DNA of 64,000 nt from Ophiura sarsii (taxonomy: Eukaryota; Echinodermata; Ophiuroidea; Amphilepidida; Ophiuridae). The stretch is from positions 45,094,768-45,158,767 of the forward strand of contig CM069449.1 in the NCBI GenBank assembly GCA_035610835.1. The letters are read 5' to 3'. Below are positions 43,509 through 54,694 of this stretch, in pieces. Every line of letters starts with the position of its first letter. Position 1 is the first letter of the stretch. A program made the translations under genes and the position numbers. The notes beneath the pieces were generated by a model. That model was not told the DNA's origin. It searched no databases and saw only the letters and a program-made list of their open reading frames with translations.

Positions 43509-44010
43509 GGGACACATCTCTTCCCCCCCCCCCCCCCCCCCCCCTCAGACTTACCCTGTCCGCGCTTTAAAAGCATCTGTACTTAAATCAAGAAAATACC
43601 AGTATATATACTCAACTTCTTTCTTGCATTGATAAACAAATATTGATTGGAAATGAAGAGGTGGCTTTTCGATAAAATGTTGGTCACAATTATACACCAG
43701 ATCGCAACAAATGAGTTGAGAATGAGAATGAGAAAAATCCTACTCTCAAGGGATAACACCCCCCCCCCCCTCCCTCAGACTCCCCCTGTTCGAGCTTTTA
43801 AACCATCTATTCTTAAATCAAGAAAATATCAGAATATATGCTCAACTTCTTTCTTGCATTGATAAAAAACAAAATATTGATTGGAAATTAACTGGTGGCT
43901 TTTCGATAATTTTGATGTCAAAGTATACACCAGATCGCACCAAATGAGTTCAAAAATTGAAAGATTTTCCAATTCTGAGGGGGGCACATCCCCAATCAGA
44001 ATCCCCCCTG
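43509..44010. repeat. ~233-bp tandem units headed by C runs
   Basis: A C run, TCAGACT-CCCTGT, TCAAGAAAATA-CAG and TTCTTTCTTGCATTGATAAA, then GGTGGCTTTTCGATAA occur from 43525 and again from 43755; a third partial head (CCCCCCTGTTCGATGCC) lies near 44000. Copies are about 85-90% alike. Confidence 0.85.
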
Positions 44011-44924
44011 TTCGATGCCTACAGAGTGTAAATTCCATCAGCAACAGAATCATCACTGCCACATTCCATGGTAATCACACGAAAAATGTTATGAAATATT
44101 TTGGTACCTCTGCCAGGTACCTATCTCTTATAACACCCCACCCCCGATATCCCCAGTACTGTTAGTGTCAACAGGTCAAATCTAATGACAGTGTTAAGTT
44201 GTTGAATTTCGTGATATTTGTATCGCAGTCACAGTCGATGACAGGTGTCAACACTTTCCATGCGGCAGTGGTCTACAGATTATGACATGTCATAATTTGT
44301 CATGACAGTTCTAAAATGTTACAAAGAGTGTCACACTTATTGAATTTGAACACCATATATTTTGGAATCACCATAGGAAATGCATTTAAATAAGTACAAA
44401 TATGCCTAGTATCAGTTCAGTAACCCTTGAGATAAACTTTGAAAGTTAGGTAAAGTTTTTAAAATTCTGTTTTGTACAATGGTTAAACTAATAGCAGTAT
44501 GTAAGGTGTTAACGCTCTTATAATGCGAGGCCTGGGCATGTCTGTGATACAGACAGCCATTCAAATCACACAGGTATTTCATAATGCTGCAAATAGAATA
44601 TCAGTTGACCCAATTATTCTGTCAGTAAACACTCTTTGGGCGATAAATGTGGATGCCAAGGGTTACTAATTCCTCAGAAACAAAGGCAGGGTTTTCGTCA
44701 AAGCACCTAAAAGGTGCATTAACAATAATTTATGGCTTCTAATTTGTTGACTTTTGCTTCTTATACGCGGGGACCGCGAAAAATTTCGAAAGTTGTTAAT
44801 CTTTTTTTTTCTTCAAATAATTATAAGGACTATCATGACATTACAATCATTTTAATGACAAACACAAGCACCCGATTGAAACAAGTAGTTTAATGGTATA
44901 TACAATATGACATCTCTTAACACA
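44011..44924. other. Spacer, nothing recognised
   Basis: No ORF above 70 codons with a motif. TGACATGTCATAATTTGTCA near 44282 contains a small palindrome. Confidence 0.4.
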
Positions 44925-45000
44925 ACTACTTCCGTGGCGTGGATACCTTGTCCTTCGCCTGTGAACCGCAGAACCCCAGTTCGATCCCCACGCAAGGCAC
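44925..45000 (+). repeat. tRNA-like (SINE head) segment
   Basis: TGGCGTGGATACC resembles the pol III A box and CAGTTCGATCCC matches the B box about 45 bases downstream. A T-rich stretch follows. The acceptor stem does not pair well, so this is a tRNA-derived SINE or pseudogene, not a working tRNA. Confidence 0.5.
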
Positions 45001-45053
45001 GATATGCTTTCATTTTTTTCTTTTTCTTCTAGTTCTACCTATCCGCTCACATG

Positions 45054-45300
45054 TCGAGGTTGGTGTCGGCGTCAGTGTCGGTGTCGGTGTCAATGTTGGC
45101 GTCGATGTATGTCGCTGTTGGTGTTGAGAGTCAATGTCGATATCTGTGTCGATGTCGGTGTCAATGTTGGTGTTAAAATCTGTGTTGGTGCAATGTTGGT
45201 ATCATCGACACCGATATCGACACCGACATTGACATCGAAATCAACCTCGACATTGACATCAACCCCTAACCTTAATCCACCCTAACCCCTAACACCAACC
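45054..45300. repeat. (GTCGGT)n minisatellite followed by its inverse, with telomere-like end
   Basis: GTGTCGGTGTCAATGTTGGC-type hexamer repeats run to about 45199. From 45205 the complement (GACACCGATATCGACACCGA) takes over, then AACCCCTAACCTTAATCC. The two halves can pair, so this is a long hairpin-prone tract, 0.3 kb upstream of the GPCR gene. Confidence 0.85.
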
Positions 45301-45606
45301 CATGTTAAATTCTCTCAACTGTTTGGGATACTTAAATATCACACATGATTTCATGCGCATTAAATTGTGCGCATAACTGCGATGCGCATATTCCCTACTT
45401 TTTATATCCAATGAAATACGAAGTGCCAATTTTAGTTATTTTCCTCCATTATATCAGCGGGCTATATTGCAGCGAGTGCTATGTATAAACAGGGCATAAT
45501 TTGTGTTCGAATCAGTTCTAAAATTTAAGATAAAACCTCATTACAATTGGTTCACTCAACACGTTTCAGCATTTGTTGTTATCAAATCAACGTCACCTCT
45601 GCTAAC

Positions 45607-46725
45607 ATGAATTCAATTTCAAATAATTCCAATTCTACGGGCATCTGTACTCCATGGAATACCATACCGGTTCCTGACAAAATGGCAGCCGAGAATTGGA
45701 TCAAATCTAGTGTAGATGTCTTAATCGCTACATATTTCATACCGGTAACTATTGTCATCGCAGGAATTGGTAATTCGGCATTCATCTTTATGGTGGGTCG
45801 TCTTAACCGCATGCATACCATAACTAATTTCTACCTGGTCAACATTGCCATCGCGGATGTGATAATAGGCGTCATAGTGCCTTGTTTGTTTATCAGTTCA
45901 TTCTTCGCGTCTCCTCTGAACTTTGACGTGCCATACCCTACAGACGGTGTGTTTTGCTATATGGCGTATTTATTGTCGTATTTTGGATATTTCCTATCCG
46001 TTGGTGTTATGACTTTGGTGTCTTTTGAACGATATCTCGCAGTTTGCAAACCTTTGTTACACATGAGCATGCAGAGCAAAGGGAGAGCTATTAAAATGAC
46101 CAGTGCGGTGTGGATTGTTGTTGCAGTTACGGCGGCAATCTTGGCTCTTGGAAAAGGTAAAATACATCTTCAATGTCTCCTATGGCCTGATGATGAAGCA
46201 TATCAACATTTGCCAATTCATTTGCATACCTGTCAACCGATATTCTATATCGTTGACGTAATTACCCGATTAGTCTCATTAGGTACACTAGTGATCGGGA
46301 TGGGTGTAAACTTCGTCCTGTACACGTTCATCATATATGCCCTCTCCACGCGCTCCGTCACCAAAACGGCTCAATCCGCGGTACAAGATCAGGCAACTAA
46401 AATCCGTAACCAAGTGGCGCGAGTACTGATCATCAACGGCGTCGTATTTTTCATCACACAAACACCGTGGCGTGTCATTAGTCTGAACGCGTTTTTCAAG
46501 CAGACTACCGGAACACCATTTTTAACCAAAGGGCAGGAGGACACGCTGGGTGTAATCGCACGACTTGGGTTGTACATCAACTCAACGATCAACAGTTTCA
46601 TTTACGCCTGCAGCAGTGAGTTTTACAGAAATGGTTTCATTGAAGCGTTCTCTTTCTTTCCTAAGAAAAAACGCGGGAGTAATCCATCAGCGGAATCAAA
46701 AACAGCATCCGCTTCAGTTATGTAG
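45607..46725 (+). CDS. Intronless rhodopsin-class (class A) GPCR, 372 aa
   Basis: A plasma-membrane seven-helix receptor, probably for a peptide or small transmitter; the ligand cannot be told. I start at the ATG at 45607 because the reading frame upstream has only a TTG. The N-terminus holds two N-glycosylation sequons (N6, N9). Helix 1 has GN (N56) and helix 2 has the conserved Asp (D84). C117 begins helix 3 and likely bonds with C190 or C209. Helix 3 ends ERY (141-143), a conservative form of DRY, and helix 4 has W169. Helix 6 reads FFITQTPW, so the usual CWxP is altered. Helix 7 carries NSFIY (329-333) in place of NPxxY. The tail is basic (KKKRG) then Ser-rich. Length and layout are normal and the frame is intact. 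A broken paralogue follows 0.4 kb downstream. Single-exon GPCRs in clusters are common in invertebrate deuterostomes. Confidence 0.93.
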   Translation: MNSISNNSNSTGICTPWNTIPVPDKMAAENWIKSSVDVLIATYFIPVTIVIAGIGNSAFIFMVGRLNRMHTITNFYLVNIAIADVIIGVIVPCLFISSFFASPLNFDVPYPTDGVFCYMAYLLSYFGYFLSVGVMTLVSFERYLAVCKPLLHMSMQSKGRAIKMTSAVWIVVAVTAAILALGKGKIHLQCLLWPDDEAYQHLPIHLHTCQPIFYIVDVITRLVSLGTLVIGMGVNFVLYTFIIYALSTRSVTKTAQSAVQDQATKIRNQVARVLIINGVVFFITQTPWRVISLNAFFKQTTGTPFLTKGQEDTLGVIARLGLYINSTINSFIYACSSEFYRNGFIEAFSFFPKKKRGSNPSAESKTASASVM

Positions 46726-47112
46726 CTCTAGCATAGCATTCATGGTTTTATACACAGCGTACGCTAGAATACTTGAAACTTGAATGTAGTTTTATAGTTT
46801 CACTTTCATACAACATTTTGCATTCACGTTTGCATATTCCGGAAACCGTATGATATCCACTTTTTACCCATGAAATAATAACACAACATTTGTTTCAAAT
46901 AACGCATGATCAAAAAGAGGTATGTCCGAAACAGACCTCACCAGTGCAAACTGGTTATCCACGATATCGCATACACCACAGTGTCACTCCACTCGTGCCG
47001 TGCATAATGGTTGGTAATGTTATAATATTTGGTTTCGAGCGATATGGAAATGACTAGTTAATTTAAAATATATTTATGTTTGTATCTTTTATAAATATCA
47101 ATATGGTGTTGG
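46726..47112. other. 3' flank of the GPCR gene
   Basis: AAGAGGTATGTCCGAAACAG near 46915 and CACAGTGTCACTCCACTC near 46977 resemble parts of the 0.6-kb duplication at 51.7-52.9 kb (AGAGGTATGTCCAAAACCAG, GTGTCACTTCACTC), so a relic of that repeat may lie here. No clear polyadenylation signal was singled out. Confidence 0.4.
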
Positions 47113-47376
47113 CATGATCAGGCAACCCGGCAGGCAACCAAAGTCCGTAACCAAGTGGCGCGAACTCAGTTCATCAACGGCATCGTAGTTTTGTTATGGC
47201 GCTGACCCGAGTGCAAACCACAACATTTTTATCACACACACACCCCGGCGTGTCACGAGTGTGAATGCGTTTTTCGAGCAGGCTACCGGAACACCATTTT
47301 TAACCAAAGGTCAGGAGGACACGGTGAATGTAATCGGACGAACTGGGTTGTACGTCAACTCGACGGTCAACTGTGT
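47113..47376 (+). pseudogene. GPCR paralogue fragment (helix 6 to helix 7)
   Basis: ATCAGGCAACCCGGCAGGCA through GTAACCAAGTGGCGCG and then GGTCAGGAGGACACGGTGAA to TACGTCAACTCGACGGTCAA closely track the intact gene's 46389-46596. They read NAFFEQATGTPFLTKGQEDT, then a helix-7 start YVNSTVN. The helix 6 part has an in-frame stop and an insertion; the rest of helix 7, the tail and everything N-terminal are gone. It marks a former tandem duplicate. High similarity implies a fairly recent loss. Confidence 0.88.
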
Positions 47377-47439
47377 TAAATTAAGTAAATGTACAACAAA
47401 ACTGAACAGAATAGCAATGCATTCACAGATATCATTGAA

Positions 47440-47935
47440 ACCAAGATGTCAAAGTTTCTAGGAAAATAAGCTTGAAAATATAAATTTCGATTGGTCCATT
47501 GGAAAACACTTGTTCAAGATATCAAAGAACCACGACTAAAAACATTGAACTGGAAAATCATTAGCAACATTTATCCAACAAAAGTATTTCTTAAGAAAAT
47601 AAAAAAGGAAGAAAATCATATCTGTGAAACTTGTAACGAAATAGGTTACATTGAACATTTCTTTTATAGCTGTAAGAAAATAAAAATAATATGAAAAGAG
47701 ACTGACAGAATACTTTTGCAACAGTATAATCTAGACATAAAGATATTGCAAAAATATGCATTGTTTGGCTACCATGATGATAATAATAAGAAAGAGTTAA
47801 CTTTAAATATCATTAATACGTGTATTAGTGTTGCCAAATCAACTATTAGTAAATACAGATATGGAAAACATCCTGATTTACTAAGTGTCTTATATTTAGA
47901 ACTTAAAATTAGAAAACTCTGGAAGAATTGATTTA
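47440..47935 (+). mobile_element. L1/Tx1-like LINE, C-terminal RT fragment
   Basis: In one frame, interrupted by a single TGA near 47692, it reads LKTLNWKIISNIYPTK, HICETCNEIGYIEHFFYSC and IKILQKYALFGYHDDNN, ending LYLELKIRKLWKN. The CxxC..H..C knuckle after 'WKI' and the closing 'I..AKxxI.K.R' pattern are typical of the C-terminus of L1/Tx1-group enzymes. It abuts the GPCR fragment, so its insertion may have removed the rest of that gene. Confidence 0.7.
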
Positions 47936-47954
47936 AAAAATGAAAGAAGATATA

Positions 47955-48518
47955 CAGTCATCAAAAAAGTAACTATACAGGTAATAAATGGGTTTCTAAC
48001 TCTTACAATATTAGATCCTGCCTAAAAATATTAAATTATAAAGTTGTTGGGAAATTTGTCTGCTTTAATATGAGATATTGCACGCTTTGATCGGGTGATT
48101 ATCGAGGAAGTGGCACTCAAAAATGTAAGAAGAAGTCCGATTTTCATTTTCACATTTTTATTTTCTATACGCGGACCAATCTACGGGTATCTGATTGATT
48201 ACCGGCAGTGCAATTGGGGATGCATGCGCAGGTTGGACAGTCGGCCGCATTGTTCCGATGGATCAATACGTTACACACACGCTACCTGTCATTCTTTCCC
48301 CCGTGTTGAAATGTAAAATGTGAATTTGAAATTGTGACTTTACCTTACATTTTGTATTGTCGCTTCTTAAATATTCACCCGATCCTAGCGTTCAATATCT
48401 CATATTAAAGAAGATACATTTCTCAACAACTTTATGATTTAATATTTCTAGGTAGGATATATATTTTTAGAGTTAAAAGTATATTTATTACCTGTATAGT
48501 TACTTTTTTTTATGACTG
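47955..48518. mobile_element. Tc1/mariner-type foldback, ~150-bp arms, TA target
   Basis: CAGTCATCAAAAAAGTAACT and ATACAGGTAATAAA begin at 47955 and are mirrored to 48518, both edges being flanked by TA. Arms match through AAGTTGTTGGGAAATTTG and GATCGGGTGA. The loop (about 48110-48350) holds no transposase. Confidence 0.8.
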
Positions 48519-48656
48519 TACAACAATCTAAACATGATGCTCTGTATTATGATATCAAATGTAAACATGATGTATATGTATTATGATATACAATATTTAC
48601 AGAAAATATATAACTATCCACTTGTAATTAATGTTATACCGTGTAATGTTGAAATA

Positions 48657-49053
48657 AACATGCTGAAAAGCATATGAAAATGTAATGAAAAGCAATGAAA
48701 TGTGAACATGTGTAATGATGAATGAAAAGCATATAAAAATGTGTTATGTAATGATATGCAAGGTAAACATGATGAAAAGCATATGAAAATGTGTTATACA
48801 TGTAATTGATATGAAATGTAAACATGATGAAACTATGAAATGTGAAAAAAATGTGAACATGAATGTAAACATGCCGTGTAAACATGCTGAAAAGCATATG
48901 AAAACGTGTAAACATGTTGAAAAGCATATGAAAATGTGCTATCCATGATGAAACTATGAAATTTGAAAATTATGTGAACATAAATCATAAATATAAACAT
49001 GCCGAAAAGCATGTGAAAATGTAAAAAATGCTGAAAAGTATAGGAAAATGTTG
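48657..49053. repeat. AT-rich minisatellite, AACATGCTGAAAAGCATATG
   Basis: AACATG-TGAAAAGCATATG followed by AAAATGTG-type spacers repeats about ten times with variable spacing. GCATATG and CATGCTGAAAAGCATG give each unit fold-back potential. The His/Phe-rich minus ORFs come from this repeat. Confidence 0.85.
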
Positions 49054-49589
49054 ATACATGACCTACGTTCATTCATTTTATTCAACATGACCTACGTGTA
49101 TATTATAGTGGGTGTCTGGAAAATCTTTGGTCACGCATGCTTTCATCATGATATTTGACTCCCACCCACCCCATGACCAAACCTTTTACGGTATAACACT
49201 TTCAACTATTTATTGATGCATATAATTTCATAAATTGTATTTAAGCTTTTTAAAAGTCTACACAATAAACTATAAAACTATTTATAAGGTTGAATTCGTA
49301 ATACAGTCAAGAATAAAAGGCTTTGTAAATCTGTCACTACTTCGTTATGATAAAAAGAAACCAAAAAAAGTGTTGAAAATGAATAATTTAAAATGGTAAT
49401 TGCATAAACAAGATGACAAATATTGTGTTCGTTTTGACATGTTTATTTAATCATGTAGTAAGTATTACATGTATTATGTAATATGTAATATGTTTGTTGG
49501 AGTTATATCCTGTAATTATCACTGATATAGTCATAGATCTTTTCCTGACTACCCAAATCAAGTGTCCAACGCGAGACGCATTCTTACTT
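49054..49589. other. AT-rich spacer
   Basis: No supported gene or repeat was noticed. Confidence 0.4.
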
Positions 49590-49655
49590 AGAGAGTGGAC
49601 TTTCTGGATAGCTGTTCTAGCAACTTCTAGCACGCCATCCAGAAAGTCCACTCTC
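49590..49655. repeat. Hairpin, 18-bp arms
   Basis: GAGAGTGGACTTTCTGGA (49590-49607) is exactly mirrored at 49638-49655 with a 30-base loop. Confidence 0.8.
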
Positions 49656-49859
49656 CCGGGAGCCACAGTCTAGTCTTAGAGGAGAAGTCTAGAAACCAAG
49701 ACCCCACCCCAAAGATTACCCTTGTAACCACATTTCATCCTAACCTCCCTCCCCTACGTCACATCACCGACACTAACCACCACATTATAAGACAAGACTG
49801 AAGTTCTCCATATTACATCCCGCTTTAGGAAAAATTCTACGATTTCATCAGTAAAAATC

Positions 49860-50627
49860 AATGATTCTCACATTGAGCCAGCTTCCAGTGCCCGCAACCT
49901 TGGCATTATCCTTCAAAACGATCTTATGATGGATGGTCATGTTAACAACATTTGTCGTACGGCTTCTCATGCTCTTTATAAGATAGGTTAAATCCGGCGT
50001 TATCTCGATCAGCCAACAACTGAAAGACTTATTCATGCTTTTGTGACTTGCCGACTCGATAACTGCAATAGTTTACTTTATGCTCTCCCTGATACGCAAA
50101 TCTCAAAACTTCAACGGATTCAAAACTCAGCTGCTCGACTTGTTACTCTGTCTAAGATTCGCTGTCACATTTCTCCTGTCCTTCGTGACTTACATTGGTT
50201 ACCGATCAAATCTCGCATTATCTACAAGATTCTTCTGATAACATTTAAATGTACTCGAGCTCTTGCTCCTATGTATCTACAAGATCTTATTCCCCAACAT
50301 GAGTAACAAAAGACAAAACAAAAATAAATTAAACATTAACATTAAATAGGTAAGTTTTTAGCAATGATTTGAACTGATCAAGAGTTTTGGCGGATTTAAC
50401 ATGATATGGTAAATTGTTCCAAAGTTCAGCAGAAGCATCTTGAAAAGAACGGCGACCATATGAAGTAGAAGGTGAAGACACATGCGCAAGAAGATATTTT
50501 GAGCCAGAACGAAGATTGCGAGTGGGCTCGTATTGTTGTGTGTTTTTGTTTGTTTGTTTGTTTGTTTGTGATAGCGCATAGGGACTTAATTGTGTTATGC
50601 GCTCAATAAGTATGGGGTTTTTTTGGG

Positions 50628-50658
<31 letters not shown>
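49860..50658 (+). mobile_element. CR1-like LINE 3' part with an internal inversion
   Basis: Plus-strand codons 49860-50306 read SSARNLGIILQNDLMMDGHV, then (after one TAA at 49989) RRYLDQPTTERLIHAF and HISPVLRDLHWLPIKSRIIY to LIPQHE. The next part of the protein, PTRNLRSGSKYLLAHVSS to FKSLLKTYLFNVNV, is on the minus strand at 50529-50330. The 3' UTR (ATAGGGACTTAATTGTG..GCGC) with an (ATT)n tail to 50658 is again on the plus strand. So one LINE copy has its last ~200 coding bases flipped. Confidence 0.82.
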
Positions 50659-50738
50659 CCACACATCAGACCGTCTTCGTCGTGCAGTTCCTGATATACC
50701 CGTCCTGGCCTACAGACGCCCTCACAACCTCTGATATA

Positions 50739-51262
50739 TATGATTCAGGTAGCCGTTCAGAAGTGGTACGGCTTAATAGAGAGAAGCTATGGATGAAGCG
50801 TCTTCTCACAATCCAGCCCCGCGGTCTAAACATCCAGGAAGGGAATGATTAGACCCCCCCCCCCCCCACACACACACACCCCCACCCCACACACTTCTCC
50901 TCCATTTGTACTTGATTAACTTATCACTTGTATCACCATTATGGATACCATTGTTATGTTTTAAATCCCATTTGCCTTTTACTTATTGATCTCCCCTTTG
51001 TATATGTCATCCTTTTATTATATTATTCACTTAATCAATCAGCTGTCAAGTTTGAGTACCCTTCCCCTATTCATTTATCTGTCACTTAGCCCCCCCCCCC
51101 CCCCCCCCCCCCCTCACTGTGTTACATTACCTCTTGTCATTTCCTGCCCATTGTTCCCCAGTCTATATATATGTTGTATATGTTGTATTCTGTCATTTTA
51201 CCTTCGATAAAGATTCTGTTTAGAATCGAAACGTCAGGTCCTCTCATATTTATTACAATGAA
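50739..51262 (+). mobile_element. Penelope-like element, C-terminus and 3' end
   Basis: YDSGSRSEVVRLNREKLWMK then RLLTIQPRGLNIQEGND and a stop at 50850-50852 match the C-terminal end of Penelope-like proteins (RE-x-W-x3-L-x-T-x2-P-x-GLN). The 3' UTR contains C runs (about 50853-50868 and 51091-51112) and ends AGAATCGAAACGTCAGGTCC near 51241, the 'GAAACGTCxGG' terminus of such elements. The RT and GIY-YIG domains are absent. Confidence 0.8.
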
Positions 51263-51728
51263 TATACTATGTAAAAAAATTGTGTGAGTGTACAAGATGC
51301 GTTAGAGAGAAGTAAGGATTGTCAATAAAACTATCGCTTGGAGAGAAAAAAATATTGTGTTCGTCGACAATGACTGGTAATTCACATTGAAATTACACGT
51401 TATTTTGTGACCTATTATAGTTAGGTTGGTTTTTTAATCACGTTAATGGTTTGGAATATAATGGGTCCGCATTGGTACGCAATTGCGCCCCGATTTGTAT
51501 CATAACCTTGACATGAGATCCATTTATGACGAGTATTTGCAATTGGAAGTACCATGGGGAAAACATCCATTTAGCCATGATTTAGGCTTATATACTTGTA
51601 ACTACGTAATTAATTGACTTTTATCTGCAACCTATTTTGATAGAACTCTAGTTTCCTCTTTTAACAATGAATGCCTATCACTCATCGGGGAAACTTAAAT
51701 ATTTCTAAATGTAAGTAGTGAACAATTA
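51263..51728. other. Spacer, nothing recognised
   Basis: Between the Penelope-like end and the 0.6-kb duplication; AT-rich with no open frame of note. Confidence 0.4.
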
Positions 51729-52940
51729 GTTAAGATTGATTCATCGGTTTTCCACTTAATACGCATTTGTAAAGAGAGGCATGATTCTTTCAAAACCGAG
51801 GGAACTTGATTAAAACGATGAAATCACTGCTAAAATAATATTCACTGCAAATCACTCCAACTGATATATCCATCATTTATTACATAAAATAATCATTCAC
51901 AGCCAATAATATACATTTAAAGATGTTTACTTTATAATCGTCAGACGGACTTTTTTCCAACGGCCGAAGAAGAAGTAATTTTGAATCGCGCACCCCAGGT
52001 CCAGAGAGGCAAACATCGACCGCTGCGTGGCGCTCTGTGATTGGCAAAACAATTTAAGCAATCAACTTTATATGTGATCAAAGAGAGGTATGTCCAAAAC
52101 CAGTTTTGACGGAAAATGACACTAAAATGACGGTACTACGCCGTGCAGCCTTATGAACGGTAGAAAGTGTCACTTCACTCTGGTCATCCGCTGTTGAGTA
52201 ATATTTTTTTTAAAACGTGAAAAAACCCGGAAATTCCATGAAAACCCGTGAAGTTGCATTAAATCCCGCGAAAATACGGACCATTCCATAACAACCCTTG
52301 AAGTTGCGTCAACTCCCCCGAAAAAAACCTGAACATTTCAGTTAAGATTGATTCATCGGTTTTCCACTTAATACGCATTTGTAAAGAGAGGCATGATTCT
52401 TTCAAAACCGAGCGGAACTTGATTAAAACGATGAAATCACTGCTAAAATAATATTCACTGTAAATCACTCCAACTGATATATCCATCATTTATTACATAA
52501 AATAATCATTCACAGCCAATAATATACATTTAAAGATGTTTACTTTATAATCGTCAGACGGACTTTTTCCAACGGCCGAAGAAGAAGTATTTTTGAATCG
52601 CGCACCCCAGGTCCAGAGAGGCAAACATCGACCCCTGCGTGGCGCTCTGTGATTGGCAAAACAATTTAAGCAATCAACTTTATATGTGATCAAAGTGAGG
52701 TATGTCCAAAACCAGTTTTGACGGAAAATGACACTAAAATAAATTATGAACGGTAGAAAGTGTCACTTCACTCTGGTCATCCGCTGTTGAGTAATATTTT
52801 TTTAAAAACCGTGAAAAACCCCGGAAATTCCATGAAAACCCGTGAAGTTGCATTTTAAAATCCCGCGAAAATACGCACCATTCCATGACAACCCTTGAAG
52901 TTGCGTCAACTCCCGCGAAAAAAACCTGAACATTTCTTCA
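51729..52940. repeat. ~605-bp tandem duplication
   Basis: GTTAAGATTGATTCATCGGT through CTCCAACTGATATATCCATC, AGGTCCAGAGAGGCAAACAT and CCTTGAAGTTGCGTCAACTC occur at 51729-52338 and 52339-52940. Differences are a few substitutions and a ~24-base segment (GACGGTACTACGCCGTGCAG) present only in the first. Near-identity implies a recent event. No gene is inside. Confidence 0.92.
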
Positions 52941-54694
52941 AAACCCGTGGTGAAGTTGCCTTAAGGGGGCTGTGCACCTTCAGATACAGCCTCCGTAAAA
53001 CTGCCTTCTTTATTATTCATTAAATCTATATAAAAGTATACATTTTCTTGCAGAAAAGGGTTCAATGAATCCAACCATGATCATGAAATTGACCATTTTG
53101 GGAGAAAATTATAAAAAACACGTTTTTTGACCCATTTTAGGTTTGGAAAAGATAACTCAAAATATATTTTGTTAAATTTTATCATACTAGTTTTATTATA
53201 TTCCTCATGCAATTCCCTAGGAAGAGTTTTTTTTCTTCTTTTTTTACTTTATTAATTTTTGAATTATCGAACAAAAAGTGCCAAAAAATCGTGATTTTCA
53301 CGATTTTGGAGGTTAAAAAACAGTTGTTTTAGCACTAATGATGAATAGAGGGCGCTCTCTGGAAAAGATCACATAATATGTCTTAAAATCACTTAAAATC
53401 TGATCATTTCGGGCTCTTTTGTGTGGAAGTTGTAAATATTTTATGCGATTTTATGGTAGGATCTTTTGCGATTTTATGCGAACTCCCGCATTGCAAAACA
53501 TGGCGACTTATTAATAGACTATTTTGGCAGATTGGTTTGAAATGTGGGCCTAATCCATTGACCATCAATAGCGTAGCTAAGTTTTTGATTAGTTATACAA
53601 TGCAAATTTGAGCACCGATAACCATGACGTCATCGACCCCGGAACTTTCGATCGCCGCAATTTTTAGAAATTGCATGGTTAGAGATGGCAGGTCTTTTTC
53701 GTTTTTGTGATAAGAATGATGTTTTGTTCTATATAATTATTTTTCTAACAAATAATGCTTAATGTTGTGCAGGACCCTCCTTTAAATGAAAGCCATGGCT
53801 TAGCCACTATTTTCTGTTGAGGCTATGTGTGTGTCTCGGAATAAAATCAATCATAAGAAAGCATCGTAAATGACACGTAGCCTCTAGCGCTGTTATGACA
53901 TAACTCCTCAATAGTAATAAAAAAAACGACACTTTCATTCCCAGAAACTATTATCGATCCGGAAAAAAACCACATTCATTGTCCCGAGTGCTCGTGGGTT
54001 CGAGTTTAGGTGTAATAAAACACTGAGCGAAATAATTGTATCCAATACTTTTTAAATACTGTTACGTAAATCGCGTCGGCGAATTCATGCAATAATTCTA
54101 GGTGATCAAAATGTTTGACGGATTTGAATTTCCACCGACGCGTTATTTCTAAAGATAGTTTAATATATCATAATATATAGTATGATAGACAATTTGTTGT
54201 CGCAACAGACTATTAGTACCCGTATTGAATACATGCCTTTTCAAACCTGAGAGTCATACAGGCGCGAGCAAGACAGACACAGCACACGTTTTCTACACAA
54301 TTTCAATAGAGACGATCATCCCTACTTTTCACCGTCTCTGATGGCAAGCATAAGGCATTTTCTTGATCCAATTATGGCAATATTGGTGTTAAAAAACAGT
54401 ATCTTAGATACTTTTTGAAATCCGATATGGGTTCCTAGTATATTGGGTACACCCCAGAGTAAACCCGGAGTTAACATATCACGTGACCTCTAAGTCACAT
54501 GATATGATTTGCTGGGACCTAAAGTTGACTACACATTGTTCCCTACTTTCAAGTCTCACTTGGATAAAGATCAGTTTAACAGGTGATATTTTTAGAATGC
54601 AGCAATATTTTCCAGCCTTTCCTAAATCAGTTAAGATTATATCCCCTTGCCTTTTACTTTGAAACGCACCAAGAGCTAAACCAAATAAGGAGTT
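52941..54694. other. Gene-free spacer
   Basis: Neither strand has an ORF above 75 codons with a motif. TAGAGGGCGCTCTCTGG near 53347 is a small palindrome. GTGGGTTCGAGTTTAGG near 53996 resembles a lone pol III B box without an A box. Confidence 0.4.

Noticed and set aside
48634..49072. His/Phe/Tyr-rich ORFs on the minus strand
   Set aside because: They arise from the AACATGCTGAAAAGCATATG minisatellite.
53990..54015. Isolated B-box-like GGGTTCGAG
   Set aside because: No A box at the required distance upstream.
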